Origin: Euptelea pleiosperma
Taxonomy: Eukaryota; Streptophyta; Magnoliopsida; Ranunculales; Eupteleaceae
Direction of reading: 5' to 3'
DNA: 64,000 nt
Assembly (NCBI GenBank): GCA_035048495.1
Contig: CM068553.1
Coordinates: 20,523,190-20,587,189, forward strand
The notes under the pieces were generated by a model. That model saw only the letters and a program-made list of their open reading frames with translations. It had not been told where the DNA came from and searched no databases. This document shows, piece by piece, positions 43,316-53,581 of the stretch; position 1 is the stretch's first letter; each line of letters starts with the position of its first letter. Both the position numbers and the translations under genes were made by a program.

Positions 43316-43756
43316 GACTCATGTGGCTTTAAACGCTTTGGTCCATCTCTTGGTCATTGGCTCTCCTGTTATCTTCGTTCTTTGGGCCGACTTTTTGGTC
43401 CTCCTATTCAGCCCATAGTTGGCCCATATCTTTTAGTCATAGCATGTGGGCTCTTTAAGCTTTGATAATGGGCTTTCCTGATTGATGTGGGCTCGCAAGT
43501 CTCGAGAATTGTCCCATCGGGGTTTCCTGCGATAGAAGAAGCGTGTAATGAGACTTAATCAGAACGGCTTAATATCTAGACTTCTAAAAATGTGTTTAAT
43601 GCATGCAAATATACCATTTCGTCCAGAAAAGTGTGTCTTACGCAATGAGGTAGACTCTTACGTAAAAAAATGGATAATTAGAGCAGTTTTACGTAGGAGA
43701 GTGCGATAACGCTAAAAGGATAATTGCTTAAAATAAGCACTTTTGAGCGAATATCA

Positions 43757-45053
43757 GGTGTACTGGAGTGCGAAGAAGGACGTAAAGACAGAATTGGAAA
43801 GTTGCCAAATTGGAAAGCTGCTCAATTTTTACAGCTCGGCCTTTCGAAAAACTTTCTATTTTTAATTTTTAGTGATTTTTAGCAGTCTTTTAAATTACTA
43901 TTTTTAATGCCTCGGAAGGTCGAGTGTAATTTGTAATAATTTAGAAATTTTACTGCTTTCCATATAACTGCTAGATCTTGTTCTAGGGTTTTTTTAGAAA
44001 CCCTAGATTAAGTGAAAAATACCAAAAAAATTAAAAATCAAAATTCAAAAAAAATTAGGGTTTTATATTCTGTAGATTTTTAGAAATCACCAATCAAGGA
44101 TTTGCAATTTTTGGAAAGATTCTAAAATCTTGAAACTCTGCTTAATTAGGATTTTCCCTCGTAGAAGTTTCCTCTTTAGAAGAATTTCTATCTTTAGAAA
44201 TCTTTCGAATTTGGAAAAGTCTATAAAAGGAAACACCTCAAATCTAGTAGAATTTCAATTTTGGGAAATTTCCCAAAATTGTAGGAGATCTCGCAATCAA
44301 ATCTTTCTTGGAAGATCTCCACAGTTCGGGAAACTTTCTAATCTAGGTATTTTCCAATCTGGGAATTCCTAAATTTTAACCCATCTCGAATTTGGAAAAT
44401 AATTCTAAAACTTGCCTAAATCCAGTGCTTGTTCAGTGAACCCTAAAAAGGTAAGGATCTTCCAGATAGAATCCCAAATACCTAGACCGTGCGACCTAAC
44501 TTTTCTGCAGCATACGATCCCAGTGTGGGTAGGGAGCGAAAGCTCAAAGAGGTGGAGTCGGGCCCAAGCCCATTTGGATACCCCACCCTATTCCACGGAG
44601 GTGACCCTATGGCATGGCCCACGGGAGGTAAGTCCCTATCCTCGCCTTGAGTGCGATACGGTGTTATTGGGTGCATCGTTGCCACTTGTCTATTTGCTTT
44701 CGCATACATATTATTCGACTTGCGTGGCATGGCCGTTAATCAATCAACTCTAAGAGAGCAGACCCAGCACCAAAATTGAAACTGGTGGGATTTCATCACC
44801 CACCTCATCATTCCAACTGATTTGATTCCAAGGCTCCATTTAATTAAAAAAAATTAAGAAGTAGAGCCAATTAGCTCAGTGTTCAAGGAAAAATCCACAC
44901 AAAGTGAACCCGCTTCACATCCAATCGAAGTAAGACTACGAGCGCGGGTTCCTGTTGTCTAACACACCCATAAGTCCATGCTACTCAAGTACACTAAGCT
45001 CGACGTGGCATCTTGGACTATTCGGTGGTTAGTTGCGTGTGAACTAGGAACAC
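43757..45053 (+). other. Leader of Athila copy 1 (first part)
   Basis: Noncoding leader between PBS and gag. It matches the reverse complement of 58050-59350, for example GGACGTAAAGAC, GGAAAGTTGCCAAAT, the CTAGACCGTGCG region and GGTGGAGTCGGGCCCAAGCC. It is interrupted at 45053 by the minus-strand Athila with target AACAC. Confidence 0.8.
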
Positions 45054-45777
45054 TGAAAGTAGGATTTTTTCGCGTCGTTGGTTATAGAAACCCTAGAATC
45101 AATACATTTGTAATTTTTATCCGATTATCCTGTAAAATATGCGATATTGTATAGGGGTTCGTGTCGGATGTCGATCCGCACTCGGGATTAGTCAGATTAG
45201 CATAATCAGGAACATGAAATGACGGAACATTGCAAGAAATGATAGATAAAAATAAACTTCATCATTCAGTGATCAAAATGTCTATTACAATGCTTGAATC
45301 GAAAATAAGAGAAAATAAAATACCTAAAGATCAATTCAAAGAAGAAAGATAAAGTCAAATCTAGAGAGATGAAATGAGATTTAGAGAGAGAAAATGATAG
45401 AAGAGAGAGAAAGTTGAACTAGTGAGAAAAAAAAATAGGGGAGAGAATTCTAGAGAGAAAGAGAGAGAATTAGAGAGAGAGAGAGAGAAGGGTAGAGAGA
45501 GAAAAGTTAAAGAGAGATTTTTCTACCTCGAACTTACCATGGAGATGACCGAAAAAGAGAGATCTATGATGGATGGATCGTCCACGAAGATGGAGAGATG
45601 AGTCGGCCATCCCTTCAAGTGGGGGTGCGTGCCCAGTGATGATGGATGATGTTGGTTGCAAGTGAGAAGATGGTGATGATAGCAAGGGTTAGGCATGGAG
45701 GAGACCGACTGAAACGCACCCAAGTCTCAGTCCAACCAAGATAACAGTGGAAAATACGCACTTTTAAGCGAATATCA
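45054..45777 (-). repeat. 3' LTR of Athila copy 2, internally deleted (L3)
   Basis: It is 724 bp against 2727 bp for its partner at 59374-62100. The left ~680 bases match the partner; then the sequence jumps from CCAACCAAGAT to AACAGTGGAAAATACGC, which in the partner lie ~2.0 kb apart (60058 and 62065). AAGAT is present at both breakpoints. Both LTRs share the private ending AACAGTGGAAAATACGCAC, which shows they are a pair. Confidence 0.9.
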
Positions 45778-45813
45778 CAACCCCAAACCAGCATATTGCC
45801 AATCCTTGGCAAT
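45778..45813 (-). other. Polypurine tract and hairpin, Athila copy 2
   Basis: The minus strand reads GGTTTGGGGTTG immediately before the LTR start, next to the inverted repeat ATTGCCAATCCTTGGCAAT (45795-45813), as in copy 3. Confidence 0.8.
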
Positions 45814-47445
45814 TAGTGCGAAATAAATGAGCTTAAAAGGGCTCTGCACATGCTGCACACTTTTTCATATTAGCTCTGGGAAAACACCGTTCGTCAAATC
45901 ATTGAATGGATGCAAAAAAATAGTTACATGCTAGTGAAAAGTTGGAAAGTTTTGGCAAGACTACAGACTGATAATCATGACTCAGAATAGTCAGACTCTG
46001 CGTGTGTGTGTGCTCAACATTCTCATCATCCGACAGTAAAGATTTCCAGATCACTTCAAAGTTTTTATGCCTTGACCTCAAATCTCACATGTTTAGCACT
46101 CAGAATAGAATCACACAAGAAGGGTTTTCTTCTTTTCTCTCAATTTATATGTGAGGAGATGTGTTGATATATGAAAGCAAAGATCTCACATATGTATTAT
46201 TTGAAGGAAGGACATTTTTAATAGAAGAAGATCTCATGATTGGAATACCACTTCACTCGGGAACGTCAGATCAAACTCTATAGCTTCTCCTTCTCCAATC
46301 TCCACATTTTGTGATCGTGCTATCCTAGAATCAAGTAGGACTTTCCTGGGTTGTAATGAGGCTTAGGTCAGGTGTAGAGAGATAAAGGGATACAGGATTT
46401 CAAAGATCTTGAGAGGATATTGCCATTTTCTTGCATTTTTCCTACGGTGTAACACCATTATCTGGTTCTTTTTTCTTTTTTCGTATTTTTCTCTTTTTCT
46501 TGATATTTCTGAGATTGCTCAATTTCTTTTCAGCTCTTTTTTATACTTTCTTTCCATATTTTATTTTCAGCTTGAACCATTTTTTTTTTCACGGGACACT
46601 CATATCAGTTATTCTTTTGTCCATCTCAAAATAAGGGTAGACAGTCATGCTTCGTAGTTGGACTGAATTTTAGGTTGATGGGTTTACAAAGAAAATGCTT
46701 TTATAGAATGGCTCAAGGGGTTTCTAGTGAAGTATAATTCAGGTGAGTAAAAAGGCTGAATGGTTCAGAAAAATGGCCTAAATCATTTTCTAGGGTTTGC
46801 ACTACCATGCATACTGTCTTGATTGGATACAGAGAAGGTTCTGTTGTAGTAATCCAATTTTGATGTCGTTCCGAGTTTTACGATCGAAGCAAAAGATAAT
46901 GAGATCTTTCAACGAATATTGCGGGCATGAAGAATATTGAGTCATCTGGTGACTCAGATTTGTTGTATAATCCTCTGAAATGATTAAAGGCTCGAAAGCT
47001 CACTGGGTTAAGTCTCCACAATTATTCTCATAGGATCTCCCGAATTTCTAAACTTATGATGATTCTGATATTGATAGTGTACAATTGTGCTGAATATGAG
47101 TTTTCAAACCTGTTGTAGTCACGCCTGACTTGACTCGACGCTAACTTTAAACAAAAATTGACATCCTCAATGCTAACTTAACAGAGGTTTTTAGCTAATC
47201 GAAGTCAGGGTATTTGACACATTTTTGAAATTCTAGAAAACTTTTGGAGAACATCGAAATCACCCAAAATTTTTTTTTTTTTTTAATCAAAATGAAGACA
47301 TGAGTTTTGGTAAATACCCACCCCCAACCAAAATACAGCACCGTCCTCGGTGCTCATGACCGGGACATAAAATGATAAAAAAGTAGTGATGATGAAGCAA
47401 AGGTTCAGGGAGGATGTTACCAAGTTGGCCGAACTCGACAGTATG
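45814..47445 (-). other. Athila copy 2, 3' noncoding or env-like region
   Basis: It aligns with 36269-37950 of copy 3 (shared TGCCTTGACCTCAA, GTCAGATCAAACTCTATAG, CACCGTCCTCGGTGCTCATG). No convincing protein. It contains a poly-T run (47271-47284) and a second G-rich tract (47318-47334). It ends at the direct repeat flanking the LTR fragment. Confidence 0.6.
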
Positions 47446-47818
47446 AGCTGCTGTGCACGCTGAAGAGGGGAACCCAAAGTTACAATGCACCTGCAGATCT
47501 GGTGGACATTGCAGGTGCTCCCGTTGATGATAGAGTCTTGGTGGTGAACCTGGTGATGAGGAAGACGTGGCAGGTGCAAATCGTTGAAGAAGAACGGCTA
47601 TTTAGGCAGATTAGCACCGGCCAGGAGAAGTTGCTGATCTATGCATTGCAGGGTTGCAATAGAGAAGGAGTTGGGGTATGCGCAGCAGATTTCAAGGAGA
47701 TTGGAGGCGCTACCTGCAACTTGATGGTTGGAGGAAAACAGCAATGTTGTTGCTGTTGATATTGGGGAGAAGAGGAGGCGAACCAGATTTCTGGTTCGTT
47801 TGGAGAAGATGGTCTTCG

Positions 47819-48270
47819 CCGGAGTTTGCAAGCAACTCCGATCAGTGAGGACAGGTGATCGAGGTGGCAGCAAGTGACATCCGTGGAGGAGAAGATGCAG
47901 GCTGCTCCTTGTATTGATGCTGGTGCACGCTTGCTCAGAGGAGAAGCTAGTTGTTTGTGCAACCGGTGATGATGGGTTGGAAGATGGCCGGCCGGAGTTG
48001 CAGGTCTGCAACTCCGGTGAGAGAAAAAAATGAGGAAATGAGGGCGGACTAGTGCTGCCTAGCAATGGAGAGAAAGGTTCTACAGGTGGTGAAACGTGCT
48101 ACAATGGTTCCAACGAGAGAGGGAGTTGCTGCAAGTGTGCACGGTGATTGTTGAAGACCGTTTGGAGATGTTGATCTCCACGTTCTTGACTGTTGGAGGA
48201 TACTGCAAGTGTGCAAGATGACTTGCTGGGTTGCAGGTGGATCTGTCGAAGTTGCAGGTTGCAACTCCGG
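47819..48270. repeat. Three GAGTTGCA hairpins in LTR L4
   Basis: CCGGAGTTTGCAAGCAACTCCG (47819-47840), a perfect stem at 47992-48017 (CCGGAGTTGCA…TGCAACTCCGG), and a weaker GAAGTTGCA…TGCAACTCCGG at 48247-48270. A (GAA)n tract follows the last. Confidence 0.8.
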
Positions 48271-49314
48271 TGGGTAAGATGAAGAAGAAGAAGAAGAAGA
48301 AGAAGAAGAAGAAAGAAGAAGAAGAAGAAGAGGAGAAGGAGATGGTGGAAATGGTGAACAATTCCAGCGAGCTTCTCGCCGGAATCAATGGAGGATGGTG
48401 GTATGATTTTCGCTGGAGAAGGCGAAAAGAATGAGCAAAACAATGATCAGGGAAGAGAGGGGAAAGAAGAGAGAGTTTTAGAGGGGGAGGGAACCAAAGA
48501 AAGACCCAAGGTTTCTCTCTCTTTTATAGGGAGTAGTTTGTTGTGGGAGAGAGAAACCGTGGGAATGAAGTTGGAGATTGATGAGAAGTGGTCAAAGTTG
48601 ACCACTTCTCCCATTGGCTTGAATGTGGGCTTGTGAGAGCCCATGGGTTTATGTTGGCCACTTGCTTTGATTGGGTCATTACAAGGATAATTGGCCCGTG
48701 GGCCTTGTGACCATGTGTCAATGGGTATGGGCATGGGCTCAAGGATAAGCGGGCTAATAGGCCAGATAGATATGGGCCTCTTGCGAGGCCGTAGGTTAGG
48801 GTGCGTTTGGCCGGCAGGGGAAAAAAATGGTAAATGAGCCCAAAACACCATGGGCTCTAGGACGGGTTACAAAGCCGTGGGCTTTGTGGACCACTAAGGC
48901 CATGGGGGCCGTTAGATGATGAAACTATGATAATTGGATGAGATGCGGTGGTGGTTTGACTCGGTCCACAATTGGCGGACCGTAGGATCTGGAGAGATCC
49001 AACGGTCAGATGAATGATCTAACGGTCGAATTGAAGATCTAACGGTAGAAGAACTATGAGAGATGGAATAAAGCTAAAGGAGAGAAGATCTAAGGTTAGA
49101 TGATGGAGATCGGAGGGATAGGATGATCGATTTAAGGATCGGATGGTGAGATATAAGCAATTCGATCATGGAGAGGGGGATCGGATGGTAGATCTGGGGA
49201 TGTAATGGTACGATGAGACGATCTGCGGGTTAGATATTAGAGTCTAGAGAGATGGAGAGAGAATTAGGAGAGAGGAGAGAGAAAATAATACAAAATAATG
49301 GCAAAAGAGCTGGC

Positions 49315-49380
49315 GGAGGGTCATGAACCCTGATCTTCAATGTAATCTTCTGTCGGCTTTACCAATTACGTAAGCCGTCA
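49315..49380 (-). promoter_or_regulatory. tRNA-like block in LTR L4
   Basis: On the minus strand GGCTTACGTAATTGGTAAAGCC (49355-49376) resembles a tRNA D-arm with a GGCTT/AAGCC stem; GGTTCATGACC (49319-49329) resembles a B-box with AGGG/CCCT flanks. Confidence 0.5.
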
Positions 49381-49913
49381 TTTTATGTCAGTTGGTGCGG
49401 CTTTGAATCACTTTAGCTCGTCTCTTGGTCTTCAGCTTTTCCTCTCTCTTGGTTCTTTATCTGGCTCTACGATCCTCTGACTTGACCCGTACTTGGCCGG
49501 TATCTTCTTGTCATAGCTTGTTGACTCCTTAAGCTTTGATATTAGACTTCTATGGTTGATCATGGGCCCGCAAGTCTCGAAAATCGCCCGATCAGGTTTC
49601 CTGCGAGAGAAAAGCACGTAATGAGACTTAATCAAAACGGCTTTATATCTAGACTATCCGAAATGCGTATATTTCATGCAAATAGTCAATTTTCGTTTAA
49701 AGATTGCGCTCTACACATTAGAAGAAACTCTTACGTGAAAAAGTCGACGAAAAGACAAGTTTTACGTAGGAGAATGCGACATCGCTATAAGGATAATGGC
49801 TTAAAATAAGCACTTTTGAGCCAATATCAATGTTACCAAGTCGGCCGAACTCGACAGTATGTGGTACCTGATGATATGAAGAATGAATGTACCTGCATTT
49901 TCAGAGATATAAC

Positions 49914-51743
49914 TGATATTCGCTCAAAAGTGCTTATTTTAAGCAATTATCCTTCTAGCATTGTCACACTCTTCTACGTAAAACTGCATTTTTTATCAAC
50001 ATTTCTACGTCAGAGCTTCTCTCATTCCGTAGAACACACTTTTCTAGTTAAAATGGTATATTCGCATGCATTCATACGCATTTATTTGATCCACATGCGA
50101 AGTCATTCTCATTACGCAATTTTTTCTATCGTAGGAGCAATAATCGGGCAATTTTGCTGGAATGCGGGCCCACAATCAACTTTCAGAACCTAGGATCAAA
50201 GCTCAAGAGCCAACAAGCTGAAGATGAGAAGATATAGGCCAAAGATGGGAAGAGCCAGCGAGTCAAAAGAATCGAGGGACGACCAAGAGAGAAGGATAGA
50301 CAAGCCCTCAAAGAAGAGACTAAGGAGATTAAAGCTTATATACCAACACAAGGCAAGTGCTTGCTCAGTTGGTGAAGCATGCAGAAGACCAAGTCAAAGA
50401 CCAGGGTTCAAGACCCTCTTCGAGCATTTTCTCTTTATTTTGTAATATTTTCTCTCTCCTCTCTCTAGATCTTCATTCTCTCTCTACTCACAATCCAAAT
50501 CATCCGATCCTTTCTCATTCCTCGATCACTCAATTCTACAGCCTACCTTGGCCCATCTCCACCATCCGATGATCTACCTGATCATCGCCACCCACTTCTA
50601 CTATCCGATCATTGAAAATTCACCTGATCATCCATCACATTATCTTAGAATCTCGTGGCCATCACCATTTTATCACATGGGCCAAAGGGCGAACCCATTA
50701 CCCACGGCCCAGCCACTCAGTGGGACCCATATGCCTGGCATAAACAGGAAATAGCTGCTAAAGAAGGAAATAAGAGAATTTTGAAAAATAATTTTTAAGA
50801 ATCAAAGCATTTTTTCAAGAGAAAGGAATGTTTTCTCAATCTTTTCAAAAAGGGGTGGCATTTGCATTTTTTTAGAAATTGTGGGTTTCTAAATCTAGGA
50901 ACCCACGATTCTACCATTAGAAAGAGGAGGAAAAGTTTTAGAAACTGTGGGTTTCTATTATAGGAACCCACGGTTCCTACCAAAAAAATAGAAGAACGTT
51001 GAGGAAACCTAATGGTTCCTATATAAGGAGGAGGCAACAGCCTTTACCGTCCCTCCTCTCATCTCCACGCCCAAGCCGCTCCACCATTGAGGGAGAAAAC
51101 CCAGCTGTGATCTCCTCTCCCCCATCTCTTCTCCATAGCTTTCAACACTACTGCCTCAGCCTCCATCTTCAAGCTATCATTCTCCTTTGGGGTCCGAACA
51201 GTCCCCCTTGCACCGCCAGCCACCTACCTTTTCACGTTAGTAGCAACAACACCGCCCACAGCACTGCATCGCCTCCCTCTCCTCATCTCCCCCAGCCGAC
51301 CTGCAACTCGTCTAGAGCTCCTCCAACCAGTTCGCTTGGTAAGATCCCCTACCACTAGTTCTCTCTTTTCAACTCTCTAATTCGATCTCTAACTTTCTCT
51401 CTTAAGATCTTGATCTATATTCTCCCTTTGTTTAATTTTTTTTTGCTATTTCTATTATTAATGCAAGCAAAACTCTGTAAGAGCAGTTACTTTAATAAAG
51501 TTTTAGTCATTTTTACTAATCTAAGTTTCCATTATTGTGTTTGATTTATCAAGTTCGATTTCAATAAAAAAAAAGTCATTTTATGTTCTTTACTGCACGT
51601 TCCCTAATCCCGAGTGCGGATCGACATCCAACACGAATCTCTATGCTAGAATCTCTGAATTTTGCAGGAAATCTCAGATAAATTACAAATCTTGTTGATT
51701 TTAGAGTTTTCGTAACCAACGACGCGGAAAAATCCTACTTTCA
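49914..51743 (+). mobile_element. Athila-type solo LTR, plus strand, with 5-bp TSD (L5)
   Basis: It begins TGATATTCGCTCAAAAG and ends AATCCTACTTTCA, flanked by ATAAC at 49909-49913 and 51744-51748. No internal sequence. 1830 bp. It has a tRNA-like block (50352-50430), a TATA-like CCTATATAAGGAGG near 51015, a C/T-rich transcribed part and the terminal CCAACGACGCGG block. It interrupts the 3' region of Athila copy 2. Confidence 0.93.
50352..50430 (+). promoter_or_regulatory. tRNA-like block with A-box, B-box and T-run in LTR L5
   Basis: TTGCTCAGTTGG (50361-50372) matches the pol III A-box pattern (TRGCNNAGYNGG) at nearly all positions within a D-arm with a TGCT/AGCA stem. GGTTCAAGACC (50405-50415) is a perfect B-box, framed by AGGG and CCCT. 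TTTT follows at 50427. A to B spacing (~44) is close to that in tRNA genes. The acceptor and anticodon stems are not convincing. Confidence 0.65.
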
Positions 51744-51748
51744 ATAAC

Positions 51749-51978
51749 AGTAATAACAAATGCATGAGACTCATGTACTCTAGGAATACCAGAATTGCCT
51801 TTCTGAAAGCGCTAAGTTTTACGTCTTCAGCCAGACATGACGGGGGTGACAGGCACCCCCAACCAAGTTGGAGCACAGGAGACTGAGTGGATCATCAGTC
51901 GATATAGACAGGATCGATGAGATCAATTTCAAAAGTCTGAATGAACGACACATCAAGTTCATGGAATTGCTTAAGACG
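51749..51978 (-). other. Athila copy 2, region just 3' of integrase
   Basis: It contains the end of the integrase frame after the TAG at 51978 (QFHELDVSFIQ to IDPVYID) and a G-rich tract, minus strand GGTTGGGGGTGCC (51853-51870), matching copy 3 at 38112-38128. Confidence 0.7.
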
Positions 51979-53560
51979 CTAGCCATTTACCTGGAATGAG
52001 GAGTGATCCTTGGGATCCTCAATAGTGATTGCCCCAAAGGGTGTGACTACGGTGACCGTATAAGGACCGGTCCACCTAGATTTCAATTTCCCAGGGAAGA
52101 GATGGAGATGAGAATTATAAAGAAGGACCTTCTGTCCTGGATGGAACTCTTTCCTGAGGATGCTCTTGTCATGTATCCACTTCATCTTTGTTTTGTAATT
52201 CTTGGACAAGTTGTAGGCATCATTTCTGAGTTCTTCTAACTCATTCATTTGAAGTTTCCTCTCCTCCCCTGCGGTTTCTAGGTCGAAGTTAAGCTTCTTA
52301 ATGGCCCATAAGGCACGATGTTTAATCTTTACCGGAAGATGACAGGGTTTCCTAAAGACGAGACGATATGGAGACATATTGAGTGGGGTCTTGTAGGCAG
52401 TTCTGTATGCCCATAACGCATCAGTGAGACGAGTAGACCAGTCTTTACGTGTGGTATTGACTGTCTTCTCCAAGATCTACTTGATCTGACGATTAGAAAC
52501 CTCTACTTGACCACTAGTCTGCGGATGATAAGCTAGGGCAACCTTGTGGGTGTTACCCCATACTTTTTCATTAATTTCTCGAATATCCTATTGGAGAAAT
52601 GGGTGCCCCCATCACTAATGATGGCCTTAGGGGCACCGAACCGGGCGAAGATGAACTCCTTTAGGAATTTGACCACCAATTTGTGGTCATTGGTCTTGGT
52701 AGGAATGGCTTCTATCCATTTGGAGACATAGTCTACCGCAAGGAGAATGTACTCAAAACCATAGGAAACCGAAAGGGACCCATGAAGTCGATGCCCCAGA
52801 TGTCAAATATTTCATCGACCTGGATTGGGGTTAGGGGCATCATGTTCCTCTGAGAGATGCGGCCTAGATGCTGGCAATTAGGAGAGGTTTTGCTGTAGAT
52901 GTGGGCATCTTTAAATAATGTGGGCCAGTAGAATCCGCATTGCAGCACTTTTTCTGCAGTCTTCTTAGTGCTGAAATGACCACCACAAGGTTGGTCATGA
53001 CACGAGGACAAGATATTGAGTTGGTCCGACTCAGGGACACAGAGACGAATGATCTGGTCAGGACAGTATTTATACAAATAAGGGTCATCCCAAGAGTAGT
53101 ACTTAACTCTTGCTAGGAATTGGCTTTTGTCCTGTTTTGACCAGTGTGAAGGCATTTCTTCGGTGACAAGGTAGTTAACAATGTCAGCATACCATGGATG
53201 AACGGAGATAGCGAACAGTTGTTCGTCTGGAAAGGTCTCAGGGATGGGCTGGGTGTCGAAGGATGACTCTAAAGTCAGTCTAGACAAGTGATCAGCCACT
53301 ACATTCTCAGTTCCTTTCTTATCCTTAATCTCGAGGTCGAATTCGTGCAGTAAGAGAATCCATCGAATTAATCGAGGCTTGGTTTCCTTTTTCGACATGA
53401 GATAACGAAGGGCTGCATGATCAGTGTACACAACCACCTTAGTGGCTAAGAGGTACTGACAGAATTTATCAAGGGCGAAGACTACCGTCAGGAGTTCTTT
53501 CTCAGTGGTGGAGTAATTCATTTGCGCAGAGTTAAGAGTTTTGCTCGCGTAGTAGATCAC
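51979..53560 (-). pseudogene. Athila RNase H and integrase
   Basis: RNase [55 protein letters not shown]. Integrase: zinc-binding [18 protein letters not shown] and a decayed Cys pair (normally CxxC; reads SPNCQHLG), core GIDFMGPF (first Asp), then, in other frames, [12 protein letters not shown] (second Asp) and [11 protein letters not shown] (Glu), [17 protein letters not shown] and the C-terminal [15 protein letters not shown]. Frameshifts occur near 52760 and 52560, stops near 52475 and 51978. The gene is dead. Confidence 0.88.
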
Positions 53561-53581
53561 GTGTGACCTTTTGTCAACTCT

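Larger units (their letters stand above)
41151..43756 (-). mobile_element. Athila-type solo LTR with 5-bp TSD (L2)
   Basis: Plus-strand ends TGAAAGTAGGG … GCGAATATCA; flanked by GGTGT at 41146-41150 and 43757-43761. No PPT or internal sequence adjoins it, so it is a solo LTR, 2606 bp. It separates the PBS of Athila copy 1 from the leader (GTACTGGAGTGCG…GGACGTAAAGAC). It holds two GAGTTGCA hairpins, GAA-rich tracts and a decayed tRNA-like block at 43240-43315. Confidence 0.92.
47446..49829 (-). mobile_element. Athila-type LTR fragment between 32-bp direct repeats (L4)
   Basis: The right end is an exact LTR start (minus strand TGATATTGGCTCAAAAG). The left end is inside the LTR and lacks the terminal block with CCTACTTTCA. 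Direct repeats of 32 bases with one mismatch (ATGTTACCAAGTTGGCC… ) lie at 47414-47445 and 49830-49861. It carries three GAGTTGCA hairpins and a tRNA-like block at 49315-49380. The usual 5-bp TSD is not seen. Confidence 0.8.

Noticed and set aside
50352..50430. Calling this a true tRNA gene
   Set aside because: D- and T-arm features are present but no acceptor stem or convincing anticodon stem could be formed, and the block is embedded in an LTR.
50224..50445. A ~70-codon frame (MRRYRPKMGRASESKES…) also present at 35724-35924
   Set aside because: Both lie at the same LTR position and run through the tRNA-like block; similarity follows from LTR homology and the frame is lost in the other LTR copies.
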